Shown here: positions 44,207-52,257 of the stretch, piece after piece
Layout of the letters: each line of letters opens with the position of its first letter
Numbering within the stretch: position 1 is the stretch's first letter
Origin: an uncultured Alphaproteobacteria bacterium
Lineage (GTDB): Bacteria; Pseudomonadota; Alphaproteobacteria; RF32; CAG-239
NCBI GenBank assembly: GCA_910577095.1
Contig: CAJTLY010000009.1
Coordinates: forward strand, 10,119 to 74,118
Length of the DNA: 64,000 nucleotides
Direction: 5' to 3'
The notes under the pieces: generated by a model
The model's input: only the letters and a program-made list of their open reading frames with translations
Told to the model about the DNA's origin: nothing
Database searches by the model: none
Made by a program: the position numbers and the translations under genes

Positions 44207-44659
44207 ATGAAACAATCCAAGAGTTGGTTTTGTGCCGAAGAAAAAGATACCTCAGCGTTGGGACGTCAGTTGGCGGCGATTGCCCGCCGCGGCGATTGTT
44301 TCATCCTTAACGGAACCCTCGGAATGGGAAAAAGCGTGCTGTGCCGCGCCTTTATCCAAAAATTGACCGCTGCAACGGAAGTTCCCAGTCCGACCTTTAC
44401 CCTGGTGCAAAGTTACGCGGCCGGTGATTTTGAGATTTATCATTTTGATCTTTATCGTCTCAAGTCGCCGGAAGAGATTTTTGAATTGGGGATGGAAGAA
44501 GCGCTTTATGACGGCGTCTGCCTGATTGAGTGGCCTGAAAAAATGGGGCCTTATCTGCCCCGCAAAGCAATTGTAATTGATATTGTGCCGGAAAACGGCG
44601 GCCGCCGGGTCACCGTTACTTTTCCCGAACCGGCTGAAAGGTTGGCTTCTCTTGACTGA
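44207..44659 (+). CDS. tsaE: tRNA threonylcarbamoylation ATPase TsaE
   Basis: ATPase partner of TsaB-TsaD in t6A synthesis. The 150-residue protein has the P-loop GTLGMGKSVLCRAF (about 34-47), SPTFTLVQSY, FDLYRL and LIEWPEKMG. All are family marks. It overlaps hprK by 8 bp. In many alphaproteobacteria tsaE follows a PAS sensor kinase and precedes an aminoglycoside-phosphotransferase-like gene and addB; those links are broken here. Confidence 0.95.
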   Translation: MKQSKSWFCAEEKDTSALGRQLAAIARRGDCFILNGTLGMGKSVLCRAFIQKLTAATEVPSPTFTLVQSYAAGDFEIYHFDLYRLKSPEEIFELGMEEALYDGVCLIEWPEKMGPYLPRKAIVIDIVPENGGRRVTVTFPEPAERLASLD

Positions 44660-45080
44660 AACACGTAATATACATGCAACTTGTATCAACTATAGGGACT
44701 GCGGAATTTTGATTACCGGTCCTTCCGGCAGCGGCAAATCAGATCTGGCGCTGAGAATGATCATGGACAAGGGAGCTTCTTTGGTTGCCGACGACCGCAC
44801 CGATCTGACTCCGGTTAAAAAACGTTTGCGTGCTTCCTGTCCCGAAAACATTTCCGGCCTGCTTGAAGTCCGCGGGCTGGGCGTATGCCGTTTTAAGCCT
44901 TCGGAGCCGGTTGATGTCGACCTGGTGGTGGAGTTGATTCCCGCCGATCGGAAAATAGAACGGATGCCGCAGGTGGAAACGGCGGAATTTGAAGGAATCA
45001 CAATTCCCAAAATCCGGCTTCACGGCTTTGAAATATCGGCAATAGACAAGATCATTCTCGCCTGTTACCAAAACAAATAG
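44652..45080 (+). CDS. hprK: Short HPr kinase/phosphorylase (catalytic domain only)
   Basis: Alphaproteobacterial HprK phosphorylates HPr (PtsH) and consists only of the C-terminal domain; this 142-residue protein fits. It has Walker A GPSGSGKSDLALRM (about 23-36), DDRTDL, and the signature EVRGLGV. I start it at the TTG at 44652, overlapping the tsaE stop, with GAAAGG upstream; the open frame reaches back to 44577 but that part is antigenic to the tsaE frame. The usual partners rapZ and PTS genes do not follow. Confidence 0.88.
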   Translation: MTETRNIHATCINYRDCGILITGPSGSGKSDLALRMIMDKGASLVADDRTDLTPVKKRLRASCPENISGLLEVRGLGVCRFKPSEPVDVDLVVELIPADRKIERMPQVETAEFEGITIPKIRLHGFEISAIDKIILACYQNK

Positions 45081-45083
45081 ACC

Positions 45084-45112
45084 TTGCTTTCTTACCCATG
45101 GTATTTTAATAT
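45084..45112 (+). promoter_or_regulatory. Promoter of mlaE-mlaF-radA-cvpA
   Basis: TTGCTT (45084-45089), a 17-bp spacer and TAATAT (45107-45112), 32 bp upstream of mlaE. Good match and spacing. Confidence 0.6.
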
Positions 45113-45144
45113 AACTCCGATCAACAAGATTTGAGGACAAAACG

Positions 45145-45939
45145 ATGCAGCATCACAGATATCTGGAAAATTTTTTACGGGCACTCGGCAAACCCCTGGT
45201 TGTGTTTGTTTCCCGGGTCGGCCAACTTTCTGAATTTATTGCCAGAGCGTTGTACAATACCGTAACACCGCCGTTTTATCCCAAGCTTTTGCTGCGTCAA
45301 ATCGTCGATATCGGTTTTTATTCGCTGCCGGTAGTCGCTTTGACGACCATTTTTGCCGGGATGGTGATTGCTTTGCAAACCCATGCCGGTTTTTCCAGCT
45401 ACGGCGCCGAAAGCGCGATTGCTTCGGTGGTGCTGATTTCGGTTACCCGGGAGTTGGCGCCGGCTTTTGCCGGTTTGATGGTGGCCGGCCGTATCGGCGC
45501 GGCAATGGCCGCCGAGATCGGAACCATGAGAGTGACCGAACAAATTGATGCTCTGTCAACCCTGTCAACCAACCCTTACAAATATTTGGTGGCGCCGCGC
45601 CTTTTGGCCGGGGTGATCGTGTTGCCGCTTTTGGTGTTGATCGGCGACGTGATCGGCATTTTCGGCGGTTATATTGTTGCGGTTTATCAGTTGGATTTCA
45701 ATCCGGCCAACTATATCAACGCCACCGTCAACGAATTGCAGCCGATTGATATTGTCACCGGGGTGGTCAAGGCAGCAGTGTTCGGTTTTATCATTTCCCT
45801 GCTCGGCTGCTATAACGGTTACAAGTCCAAAGGCGGAGCCCAGGGTGTGGGCGAAGCGACCACCAATGCGGTGGTGGCGGCGTCGATCATCATCTTAATA
45901 TTCAATTACATCATTACCGGCCTCTTTTTTACCAAATAA
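45145..45939 (+). CDS. mlaE: MlaE-family lipid ABC transporter permease
   Basis: Permease of the Mla-type (MCE) phospholipid transporter in the inner membrane. The 264-residue protein has about five membrane segments and the family signature ALTTIFAGMVIALQ, RELAPAFAGLMVAGRIGAAMAAEIGTMRVTEQIDAL and GCYNGYKSKGGAQGVGEATTNAVV. TTTGAGGA precedes the ATG. The ATPase gene follows; no MlaD/MCE substrate-binding gene lies beside them. Confidence 0.93.
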   Translation: MQHHRYLENFLRALGKPLVVFVSRVGQLSEFIARALYNTVTPPFYPKLLLRQIVDIGFYSLPVVALTTIFAGMVIALQTHAGFSSYGAESAIASVVLISVTRELAPAFAGLMVAGRIGAAMAAEIGTMRVTEQIDALSTLSTNPYKYLVAPRLLAGVIVLPLLVLIGDVIGIFGGYIVAVYQLDFNPANYINATVNELQPIDIVTGVVKAAVFGFIISLLGCYNGYKSKGGAQGVGEATTNAVVAASIIILIFNYIITGLFFTK

Positions 45940-45957
45940 CCGGCGGAGCTTACGAGT

Positions 45958-46728
45958 ATGGATCAGGATATCAACAAAATAGAAGTTAAAAATCTGCATA
46001 AGGCCTTTGGTCGCAAAAAGGTGTTGGACGGGGTGGACGTCTCGATCAAAAAGGGCGAATCCCTGGTTGTGATCGGCGGTTCCGGTACCGGAAAATCAGT
46101 GTTGATTAAATGTATTCAGGGTTTGATTACGCCCGATTCCGGCTCGATTAAAATTGACGGCGTCGAGACCGTCGGCGTCGCGCGGCAGGATAATGAAAGG
46201 CTCTATTCAACCATGGGGATGCTGTTTCAGGGCGGCGCTTTGTTTGACAGTTTGACGGTATGGGAAAACGTTGCTTTCGGGTTGTTGGAAAATCAGAAAA
46301 TGCCGCGTCGACAGGCGCGCGAAAAAGCGATAGAAGTGTTGCGGCAGGTCGGGCTCAGCGCCGATGTTGCCGATTTGGCACCGTCCGAGCTTTCGGGCGG
46401 CATGCAAAAACGGGTCGGTTTGGCGCGAGCGGTAGCCACTCGGCCGGAAATCATCTTTTTTGACGAACCGACCACCGGTTTGGATCCGATTATGGCCGAT
46501 GTCATCAACGATTTGATTATCGCTTCGGTTAAGGAACTCGGCGCCAGTGCACTGACGATTACCCATGACATGATTTCTGCGCGCAAAATTGCCGATCGCA
46601 TTGCAATGCTCTATCAGGGAAAAATCATTTGGCAGGGAACGGTTGCCGAACTGGATACCACCGACAATCCTTACGTTTGTCAGTTTGTCAACGGCTGTTC
46701 CAAAGGACCGATCAAAGTGGAGGTTTAG
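45958..46728 (+). CDS. mlaF: MlaF-family lipid ABC transporter ATPase
   Basis: ATPase partner of MlaE. The 256-residue protein has Walker A GGSGTGKSVLIK (about 38-49), signature LSGGMQKRVGLARA, Walker B IIFFDEPTTGLDP and the switch His in ITHDM. radA starts one base after its stop, so one transcript is likely. Confidence 0.93.
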   Translation: MDQDINKIEVKNLHKAFGRKKVLDGVDVSIKKGESLVVIGGSGTGKSVLIKCIQGLITPDSGSIKIDGVETVGVARQDNERLYSTMGMLFQGGALFDSLTVWENVAFGLLENQKMPRRQAREKAIEVLRQVGLSADVADLAPSELSGGMQKRVGLARAVATRPEIIFFDEPTTGLDPIMADVINDLIIASVKELGASALTITHDMISARKIADRIAMLYQGKIIWQGTVAELDTTDNPYVCQFVNGCSKGPIKVEV

Positions 46729-46729
46729 A

Positions 46730-48103
46730 ATGGCAAAAAAAGGCGGGACCGAATACGCATGCCAAAACTGCGGCGCCGTTTATCCGAAATGGCAGGGAAA
46801 ATGCGACGCCTGCGGCGAATGGAATACAATCGTTGAAGAAAAGGTCGGCGGCGAAGGTTTTTCCAACTTTAATCCCAAGAAAAAAGGCAATCTGCTCGAT
46901 TTTGTCTCGCTGAGCGGCACGCCGCAGGTTTTGCAGCGACTGCATACCAACATCATGGAACTTGACCGTGTCTGCGGCGGCGGTTTGGTTCCGGGATCGG
47001 TAATTTTGGTCGGCGGCGATCCCGGCATCGGCAAATCGACTTTGTTGCTGCAGGTTTGCGCCCGCATTGCCGATCTGCCCGAGCGACCCGAATGTTATTA
47101 CATTTCCGGCGAAGAAGCCGCCGATCAGGTCAAAATCCGCGCCAAACGGCTGGAACTTGAAAACGCGCCGGTCAATCTGGCTTCGGCCACCGATGTCAAA
47201 GACATCGTCACCACTTTGGAAAAAAACGATGCCGCGGTGGTGGTGATTGATTCGATTCAGACCATGTATCTGGAGGAAGCGGAGTCTACCCCGGGCAGCG
47301 TTTCGCAAGTGCGCGCCTGTGCTTATGAATTGATCAAACTGGCCAAGAAAAAAGGTTTTGTGTTGTTTTTGGTCGGTCATGTGACTAAACAGGGTTCCAT
47401 TGCGGGGCCGCGCGTTTTGGAGCATATGGTCGATACGGTGCTCTATTTTGAGGGCGAACGCGGCCATCAGTTCCGGATTTTGCGGGCAGTCAAAAACCGT
47501 TACGGCGCTACCGACGAAATCGGCGTGTTCGAAATGCAGGACAAAGGTCTGGTTGAAGTCGAAAATCCTTCGGCGTTGTTTTTGGCCGAACGTCAGGGGA
47601 ATATTTCCGGTTCCTGCGTGTTTGCCGGCATAGAGGGTTCGCGGCCGGTGCTGGTGGAAATTCAGGCGTTGGTCAGTCAAACCGGCTATGCCAGCCCCAA
47701 ACGGGCGGTCGTCGGCTGGGACAGCGGTCGTTTGTCCATGGTGTTGGCGGTTTTGGAAGCGCGCGGCGGTCTCAACCTGAGCTCTCAGGACGTGTATCTC
47801 AATATTGCCGGCGGTCTCAAAATATCGGAACCGGCGGCTGATTTGGCGGTTGCGATGGCAATCATTTCTTCTCTGACCAACCGCCCGCTGCCGGCAGATA
47901 TGGTTATTTTCGGCGAAATCGGACTTTCCGGCGAAATACGTGCCGTCAGCCAGCCCAACCTGCGCCTGAAAGAAGCTTATAAACTCGGATTTCGCAGTGC
48001 GATTGTACCTTCGCAGTACAAAAAGGATAAAAAGAAAACCAATCTCGACATCAATCTCCACGAGATCGGCAATGTGCAAAAGCTGATCAACTGGTTTAAT
48101 TAG
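46730..48103 (+). CDS. radA: DNA repair protein RadA
   Basis: RecA-like, DnaB-type helicase that extends recombination intermediates. The 457-residue protein has the N-terminal zinc finger CQNCGAVYPKWQGKCDACGEW, Walker A GDPGIGKSTLL (about 98-108), the RadA motif KNRYGATDEIG (about 255), and a Lon-protease-like C-terminal domain (AVAMAIISSL) that lacks the catalytic Ser. The ATG at 46730 follows a perfect GGAGG; the open frame extends into mlaF in another frame and is not the start. Confidence 0.97.
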   Translation: MAKKGGTEYACQNCGAVYPKWQGKCDACGEWNTIVEEKVGGEGFSNFNPKKKGNLLDFVSLSGTPQVLQRLHTNIMELDRVCGGGLVPGSVILVGGDPGIGKSTLLLQVCARIADLPERPECYYISGEEAADQVKIRAKRLELENAPVNLASATDVKDIVTTLEKNDAAVVVIDSIQTMYLEEAESTPGSVSQVRACAYELIKLAKKKGFVLFLVGHVTKQGSIAGPRVLEHMVDTVLYFEGERGHQFRILRAVKNRYGATDEIGVFEMQDKGLVEVENPSALFLAERQGNISGSCVFAGIEGSRPVLVEIQALVSQTGYASPKRAVVGWDSGRLSMVLAVLEARGGLNLSSQDVYLNIAGGLKISEPAADLAVAMAIISSLTNRPLPADMVIFGEIGLSGEIRAVSQPNLRLKEAYKLGFRSAIVPSQYKKDKKKTNLDINLHEIGNVQKLINWFN

Positions 48104-48116
48104 GATCAAAAGAAGT

Positions 48117-48803
48117 ATGAACAGTCTTGACGTTGTTATTTTAATCATTGTCTTAATTTCGGCTCTGATCGCCCTCAACCGGGGGCTGATTAAAGAGGTT
48201 CTGTCGATTATCGGCTGGTTTCTCGGCGTTGCGGCGGTCATTTACCTGCTGCCGTACGTTCAGCCGTTGATGGAAGAACATATCGAAAGCGAGATGATGG
48301 CGATTGTTGCTTCTTCGTTTACGATTCTGATTGTTTTTTTCATTATTTGGATTTATCTGACTTCAATCGTTATCGGCAAGGTGCGTTCCAGCAAATTGAG
48401 TGGGATGGATCGTCTGCTGGGGCTGTTTTTCGGCATCCTGAGAGCTTTTTTGCTGATTATCCTTCTCTATATACTGGTGGGTTGGATTATCCCCAAACAA
48501 AGCCAGCCGGAGAGTTTTAAGCAATCGAAGTATTTTCAGCTCGCCGGTTCTTTTGCCGAACCGATCGAAAAGCTGATTCCGCAGTCAACCAAAGATAAAG
48601 TGCATTCACAGGTAAACACCGACAAGGAAGTTTCTCCCGGCGTGGAATTGAACAGCGATCTGGATGATTTGTTTGAGAAACTGACCCAGCCGCAGGTTAA
48701 AAAGAAAGAAGTCAAAAAACCGACGGCGGATAAGTCCAAAGGGTATAACAAATCGGAACAAAAAAGCCTGGACCGATTAATCGAAATGACAGTTGAAGAA
48801 TAG
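48117..48803 (+). CDS. cvpA: CvpA-family membrane protein
   Basis: CvpA proteins are four-helix inner-membrane proteins linked to envelope homeostasis and colicin V. The 228-residue protein begins MNSLDVVILIIVLISALIALNRGLIKEVLSIIGWF, typical, with four hydrophobic segments in the first 125 residues and a charged Lys/Glu-rich tail (about 160-228). It follows radA by 13 bp. purF, often next, is absent; a convergent gene lies 2 bp away. Confidence 0.88.
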   Translation: MNSLDVVILIIVLISALIALNRGLIKEVLSIIGWFLGVAAVIYLLPYVQPLMEEHIESEMMAIVASSFTILIVFFIIWIYLTSIVIGKVRSSKLSGMDRLLGLFFGILRAFLLIILLYILVGWIIPKQSQPESFKQSKYFQLAGSFAEPIEKLIPQSTKDKVHSQVNTDKEVSPGVELNSDLDDLFEKLTQPQVKKKEVKKPTADKSKGYNKSEQKSLDRLIEMTVEE

Positions 48804-48805
48804 CT

Positions 48806-49342
48806 TTAGGGAAACAGCGACAACAGAACCGAAACCGGCAGGTACAGCAGATTATAGGCATTGCCGGTTTGTGCCGTATAATTAAGTTCGCGTTGAACAA
48901 TGTTCATTTGGCGGTCGGAAATGTAACGCGGCGCAAAACCGCCGCCGGAAGGAGTTCCGTTTATGGGCGGTGTGTACTGATTGCGGACAACCGGAACAAT
49001 TTGATCCGATTTCATGAATTTGCGGTATTTGGAAGCGGAAATTCGGTTCAGACAGCCGGGATGACGCCGGGCGCCGGCTAAAATAAAAGAATTGTACGCC
49101 TGATAGTCGTTACGCTTAACGGCTGCGCATACCCCGGTATCGCCGGCGGCGTTGGGGGAATCGATCCTCAGGCCGCGATGCATGGCATTTCGCAAAGCCG
49201 GAACATCTCCGCGCGAAGCGGCGGCATACATGGCTTCGAAAGAACGCGGCGAAGCAACGGCCGTAGATGCCCAAAAAGCGATAACAACCGAAAAACCGGC
49301 AATTATTTGTATTCCGAGATGATGAAATTTTGTATGCTTCAT
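48806..49342 (-). CDS. Secreted ankyrin-like protein
   Basis: The 178-residue protein has a signal peptide (about 1-31, AVASP cleavage region) and one or two ankyrin-like units (FEAMYAAASRGDVPALRNAMHRGLRIDSPNAAGDTGVCAA, about 35-73), with two cysteines (near 72 and 97) that might pair in the periplasm. The rest is Pro/Gly-rich with a hydrophobic C-terminal end. Family-level function unknown; ankyrin units suggest binding. The region resembles uncharacterised alphaproteobacterial periplasmic ankyrin proteins. Confidence 0.65.
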   Translation of the reverse strand: MKHTKFHHLGIQIIAGFSVVIAFWASTAVASPRSFEAMYAAASRGDVPALRNAMHRGLRIDSPNAAGDTGVCAAVKRNDYQAYNSFILAGARRHPGCLNRISASKYRKFMKSDQIVPVVRNQYTPPINGTPSGGGFAPRYISDRQMNIVQRELNYTAQTGNAYNLLYLPVSVLLSLFP

Positions 49343-49404
49343 GATAATTTCAGTTTGTTTGATCCGGTATAAATCCGCGTGTGTCGCAAAGCGCGAATAT
49401 CTGT

Positions 49405-50001
49405 TTACGACAAAGCCTTTCGCGAATTGATTGCCAGCTGGATTGTGCCTTCGTCCATATAATCAAGCTCGGCACCGACCGGGATCCCCTGGGCAAGGGT
49501 TGTGACTTTGGTTTCAAAGCCTTTTAACCGGCTGACCAGATAATGCGAAGTAATTTGTCCGTCGACCGTAGCCGGGAGCGCCAAAATAACTTCTGCGGTC
49601 TGTTCGTGTTCAATGCGGTCGAGCAGGGTGTCAATATTCAGATCTTCGGGCGAAATGCCGTCCAGAGCCGATAACACGCCGCCAAGAATATGATATTTGC
49701 CTTTGTAAAAACCGACCCGTTCCATCGCCCACAAATCGGCAACGTCCTGTACCACGCAAATGGTCCGACTGTCTCTTTTCTCCGAAGTGCAAACCGAGCA
49801 GGGCGAGACGGTGTCATAATTGCCGCAAACCTCACAGGTTTTAATGTTTTCGGCAACGCCTTGCAGGGCCTCTATCAACGGCAGCAAGGCGGTTTCGCGC
49901 TTTTTCAGCAAATGAAGTACGATCCGTCGTGACGAGCGCGATCCCAGCGCCGGCAGTTTGGCAATGATTTTGACCAGTTTTTCTATTTCCTGACCGGACA
50001 A
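49405..50001 (-). CDS. recR: Recombination mediator RecR
   Basis: Helps RecF/RecO load RecA at gaps. The 198-residue protein has an HhH (KLPALGSRSSRRIVLHLL), C4 zinc finger CEVCGNYDTVSPCSVC (about 56-71), and Toprim domain ending with ARGIPVGAEL-like TTLAQGIPVGAELDYMDEGTI. It is the last gene of the dnaX-ybaB-recR unit. Confidence 0.97.
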   Translation of the reverse strand: MSGQEIEKLVKIIAKLPALGSRSSRRIVLHLLKKRETALLPLIEALQGVAENIKTCEVCGNYDTVSPCSVCTSEKRDSRTICVVQDVADLWAMERVGFYKGKYHILGGVLSALDGISPEDLNIDTLLDRIEHEQTAEVILALPATVDGQITSHYLVSRLKGFETKVTTLAQGIPVGAELDYMDEGTIQLAINSRKALS

Positions 50002-50012
50002 TTTCTGTCTCC

Positions 50013-50333
50013 TTAAAACGGAAGTTTAAGACCGCCCAGATTAAGACCGCCGGTCACATCCTTCATTCCTTCGCTCATCATCGCGTCAACTTTGCCCTGA
50101 GCATCGTTGAAAGCGGCCAAAATCAGGTCTTCGAGAATGTCGGTTTCTTCCGGGTCAAGCAAACCGGGGTCAATTTCCACTTTTTTAGCCTCAAATTTGC
50201 CGTTGAGGGTAACTTTGACCATCCCGCCGCCGCTGGATCCGATGACTTCGCTTTCGGCCAGTTTCTTTTGGGCTTCTTCCATTTTTTTCTGCATCATCTG
50301 GGCCTGTTTCATAATTCCCTGCATATTCATCAT
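50013..50333 (-). CDS. YbaB/EbfC nucleoid-associated protein
   Basis: Small DNA-binding dimer. The 106-residue protein begins MMNMQGIMKQAQMMQKKMEEAQKKLAE with the tweezer helix and has VKVTLNGKFEAKKVEIDPGLL and EDLILAAFNDAQGKVDAMM. Located between dnaX (6 bp) and recR (11 bp), the usual order. Confidence 0.95.
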   Translation of the reverse strand: MMNMQGIMKQAQMMQKKMEEAQKKLAESEVIGSSGGGMVKVTLNGKFEAKKVEIDPGLLDPEETDILEDLILAAFNDAQGKVDAMMSEGMKDVTGGLNLGGLKLPF

Positions 50334-50339
50334 GATTGT

Positions 50340-52088
50340 TTAATCCTCACTGTTAAAAAAATCTTCGTTGTTGCTAAAGATATCATCATTTTCGGCACTT
50401 TCACCCTCTTGGTCTTCCGGCGCCGCCTTACGGGTCAGGTTTTCAATTCGGGCGCCGCGAAACTCGTCAAGGATCGCCTTGACCAAAGGCGTTTCGGCAA
50501 TGTTTTTTTTATCTTTTTCTTTTTGTTCGTTTTCTGCATCGGCAATTGTACGGCCGACTTCGCCCGGAATGATGTCGAGCGCCCATTTGGCGCCGGTTGT
50601 TTCTTCCAGAAACTTGTTGACGGCACTCAGCGTCTCGTTGCTTACCCGGTCGGCTGCTTTGAATTTGATGCGGCCGACGGCAAATTCGCAAACTTCGATA
50701 TCATGTCTCAGGGTGTATGCAAGACGGGGTTGTTTGTTGGCTTCCAACAGTTTGATCAGACCGATGATGTCGTTGAACGGCGCCTTGACGGTGTTGACGG
50801 CCGGTGTATCGGCGGAAAGAACCTTTGTCGGTTGTCGGGGCTGTGACTGTGTTGCGGCTGCCGTTATCGCCGACGTTTCCGATGCGGCCGGTTGAGAGCC
50901 TTTTAATTCAGATTTTTTTTTTACGCTTTCCAGCAGTTCGGCGGGAGAAGGCAGGTTGGCGGAATAAGCGATCCGGATCAAAATCATCTCCAGAGCGTCA
51001 ATCGGTACCGGTGCCGTTTGCAGTTCGTTCATTCCTTTGATCAGCATCTGCCATATTTTGGAGAGGGTGGCGATACTCAACTTGGCGGAAGTCTCTTTCA
51101 AAAAGTTGCGGTCGTTTTCCGACAACGAAGGATCGTTGATAAATCCAGGCAGCAGCAGAACTTTTGTCAGAGCATGGGTTAAGTTGATCAAATCGCCGAT
51201 CATTGCCGACGGGTTGGCGCCGTTTTTGTACATTTCCTGCAATTTGCCGAGCAAAGCGGCCATGTCGCCGCCGATCATTTGGTTGAACAGTTCAAAAGTC
51301 TGGCCGCGGTCAGCCATTCCGAGCATTTCTTTAACAATGTCGATCCGCACTTTGCCGCTGCCGAGAGAAATTGCCTGATCCAAAAGGGATAAACCGTCGC
51401 GAGCCGAACCGTCGGCTGCGGCAGCAACCATATGCAGTGCTTCGTCGTCGGCTTTCAGATTCTCGGCATCGACAATCTTGTTAAACAGTTTGAGCAGGTC
51501 TTCAATCGACAACCGCTGCAAATCAAAACGCTGACAGCGTGACAAGACGGTTACCGGAACTTTGCGGATTTCGGTGGTGGCAAAGATAAACTTGACATGC
51601 GCCGGCGGTTCTTCCAACGTTTTCAGCAAGGCGTTGAAAGCGCTTTTGGAAAGCATGTGGACTTCGTCGATAATGTAGATTTTATAGCGGCAGTTGGTCG
51701 GCTTGTAACGAACGCCGTCCAAAATATCGCGAATGTCGTCAACCCCGGTGCGCGAGGCGGCGTCCAGTTCCAAAACGTCGATATTGCGTCCGGCCGCAAT
51801 CGATTTGCAGTTTTCGCAAATGCCGCAGGGATGGGTTGTCGGTCCGCCGTTGCCGTCGGGGCCGGTACAATTGAGAGCTTTGGCAATCAGACGGGCGGTG
51901 GTGGTTTTGCCGACGCCGCGGATGCCGGTCAGAATATAAGCGTGGTGCAGACGGTTGTTGTTGATGGCGTTGGTCAGGGTTTGCACCAGCGCTTCCTGTC
52001 CCAGCAGGTCTTCAAAATTCTGCGGACGGTACTTGCGGGCTAAAACCACATATTGCTCTTGTTTGTCTTCTTCGGCCATCGTTATCAT
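50340..52088 (-). CDS. dnaX: DNA polymerase III gamma/tau subunit
   Basis: Clamp-loader ATPase of the replicase. The 582-residue protein has Walker A GIRGVGKTTTARLIAKALNC (about 55-74), zinc module CGICENC, Walker B IDEVHMLS, SRC at CQRFDLQRL, and a C-terminal tau-like domain (about 440-560) with an acidic end. A candidate slippery site for gamma was not searched for in full. It follows the 4.5S RNA gene. Confidence 0.97.
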   Translation of the reverse strand: MITMAEEDKQEQYVVLARKYRPQNFEDLLGQEALVQTLTNAINNNRLHHAYILTGIRGVGKTTTARLIAKALNCTGPDGNGGPTTHPCGICENCKSIAAGRNIDVLELDAASRTGVDDIRDILDGVRYKPTNCRYKIYIIDEVHMLSKSAFNALLKTLEEPPAHVKFIFATTEIRKVPVTVLSRCQRFDLQRLSIEDLLKLFNKIVDAENLKADDEALHMVAAAADGSARDGLSLLDQAISLGSGKVRIDIVKEMLGMADRGQTFELFNQMIGGDMAALLGKLQEMYKNGANPSAMIGDLINLTHALTKVLLLPGFINDPSLSENDRNFLKETSAKLSIATLSKIWQMLIKGMNELQTAPVPIDALEMILIRIAYSANLPSPAELLESVKKKSELKGSQPAASETSAITAAATQSQPRQPTKVLSADTPAVNTVKAPFNDIIGLIKLLEANKQPRLAYTLRHDIEVCEFAVGRIKFKAADRVSNETLSAVNKFLEETTGAKWALDIIPGEVGRTIADAENEQKEKDKKNIAETPLVKAILDEFRGARIENLTRKAAPEDQEGESAENDDIFSNNEDFFNSED

Positions 52089-52090
52089 TT

Positions 52091-52190
52091 CAAAAAAGGC
52101 GGAGAGACATCGACCTCAGACGGTTTCGTTACGGCTGCTTCCTTCCGGACCTGACCGGATTGGCGAACGTCTGACCCGATGCCCTCCATA
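52091..52190 (-). ncRNA. ffs: Signal recognition particle 4.5S RNA
   Basis: Minus-strand sequence has the invariant SRP domain IV core GGTCAGGTCCGGAAGGAAGCAGCC (split here by my 20-base limit: GGTCAGGTCCGG then AAGGAAGCAGCC), bounded by a long hairpin whose outer arms GGAG...GTCAGACG and CGTCTGAG...CTCC pair. Length about 98 nt, the small 4.5S type with no Alu domain. A T-run after CCGCC ends it. Lies just upstream of dnaX on the same strand, as in many alphaproteobacteria. End points are approximate. Confidence 0.93.
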
Positions 52191-52257
52191 AAATACATCC
52201 TTTAATATCGTCAATTTCGCTTTAAGTTGCAAGTAAAAAATTGCCTCATCAACATGA

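Noticed and set aside
46589..46729. Extended start of RadA inside mlaF
   Set aside because: It is an out-of-frame reading of mlaF; a perfect GGAGG precedes the ATG at 46730.
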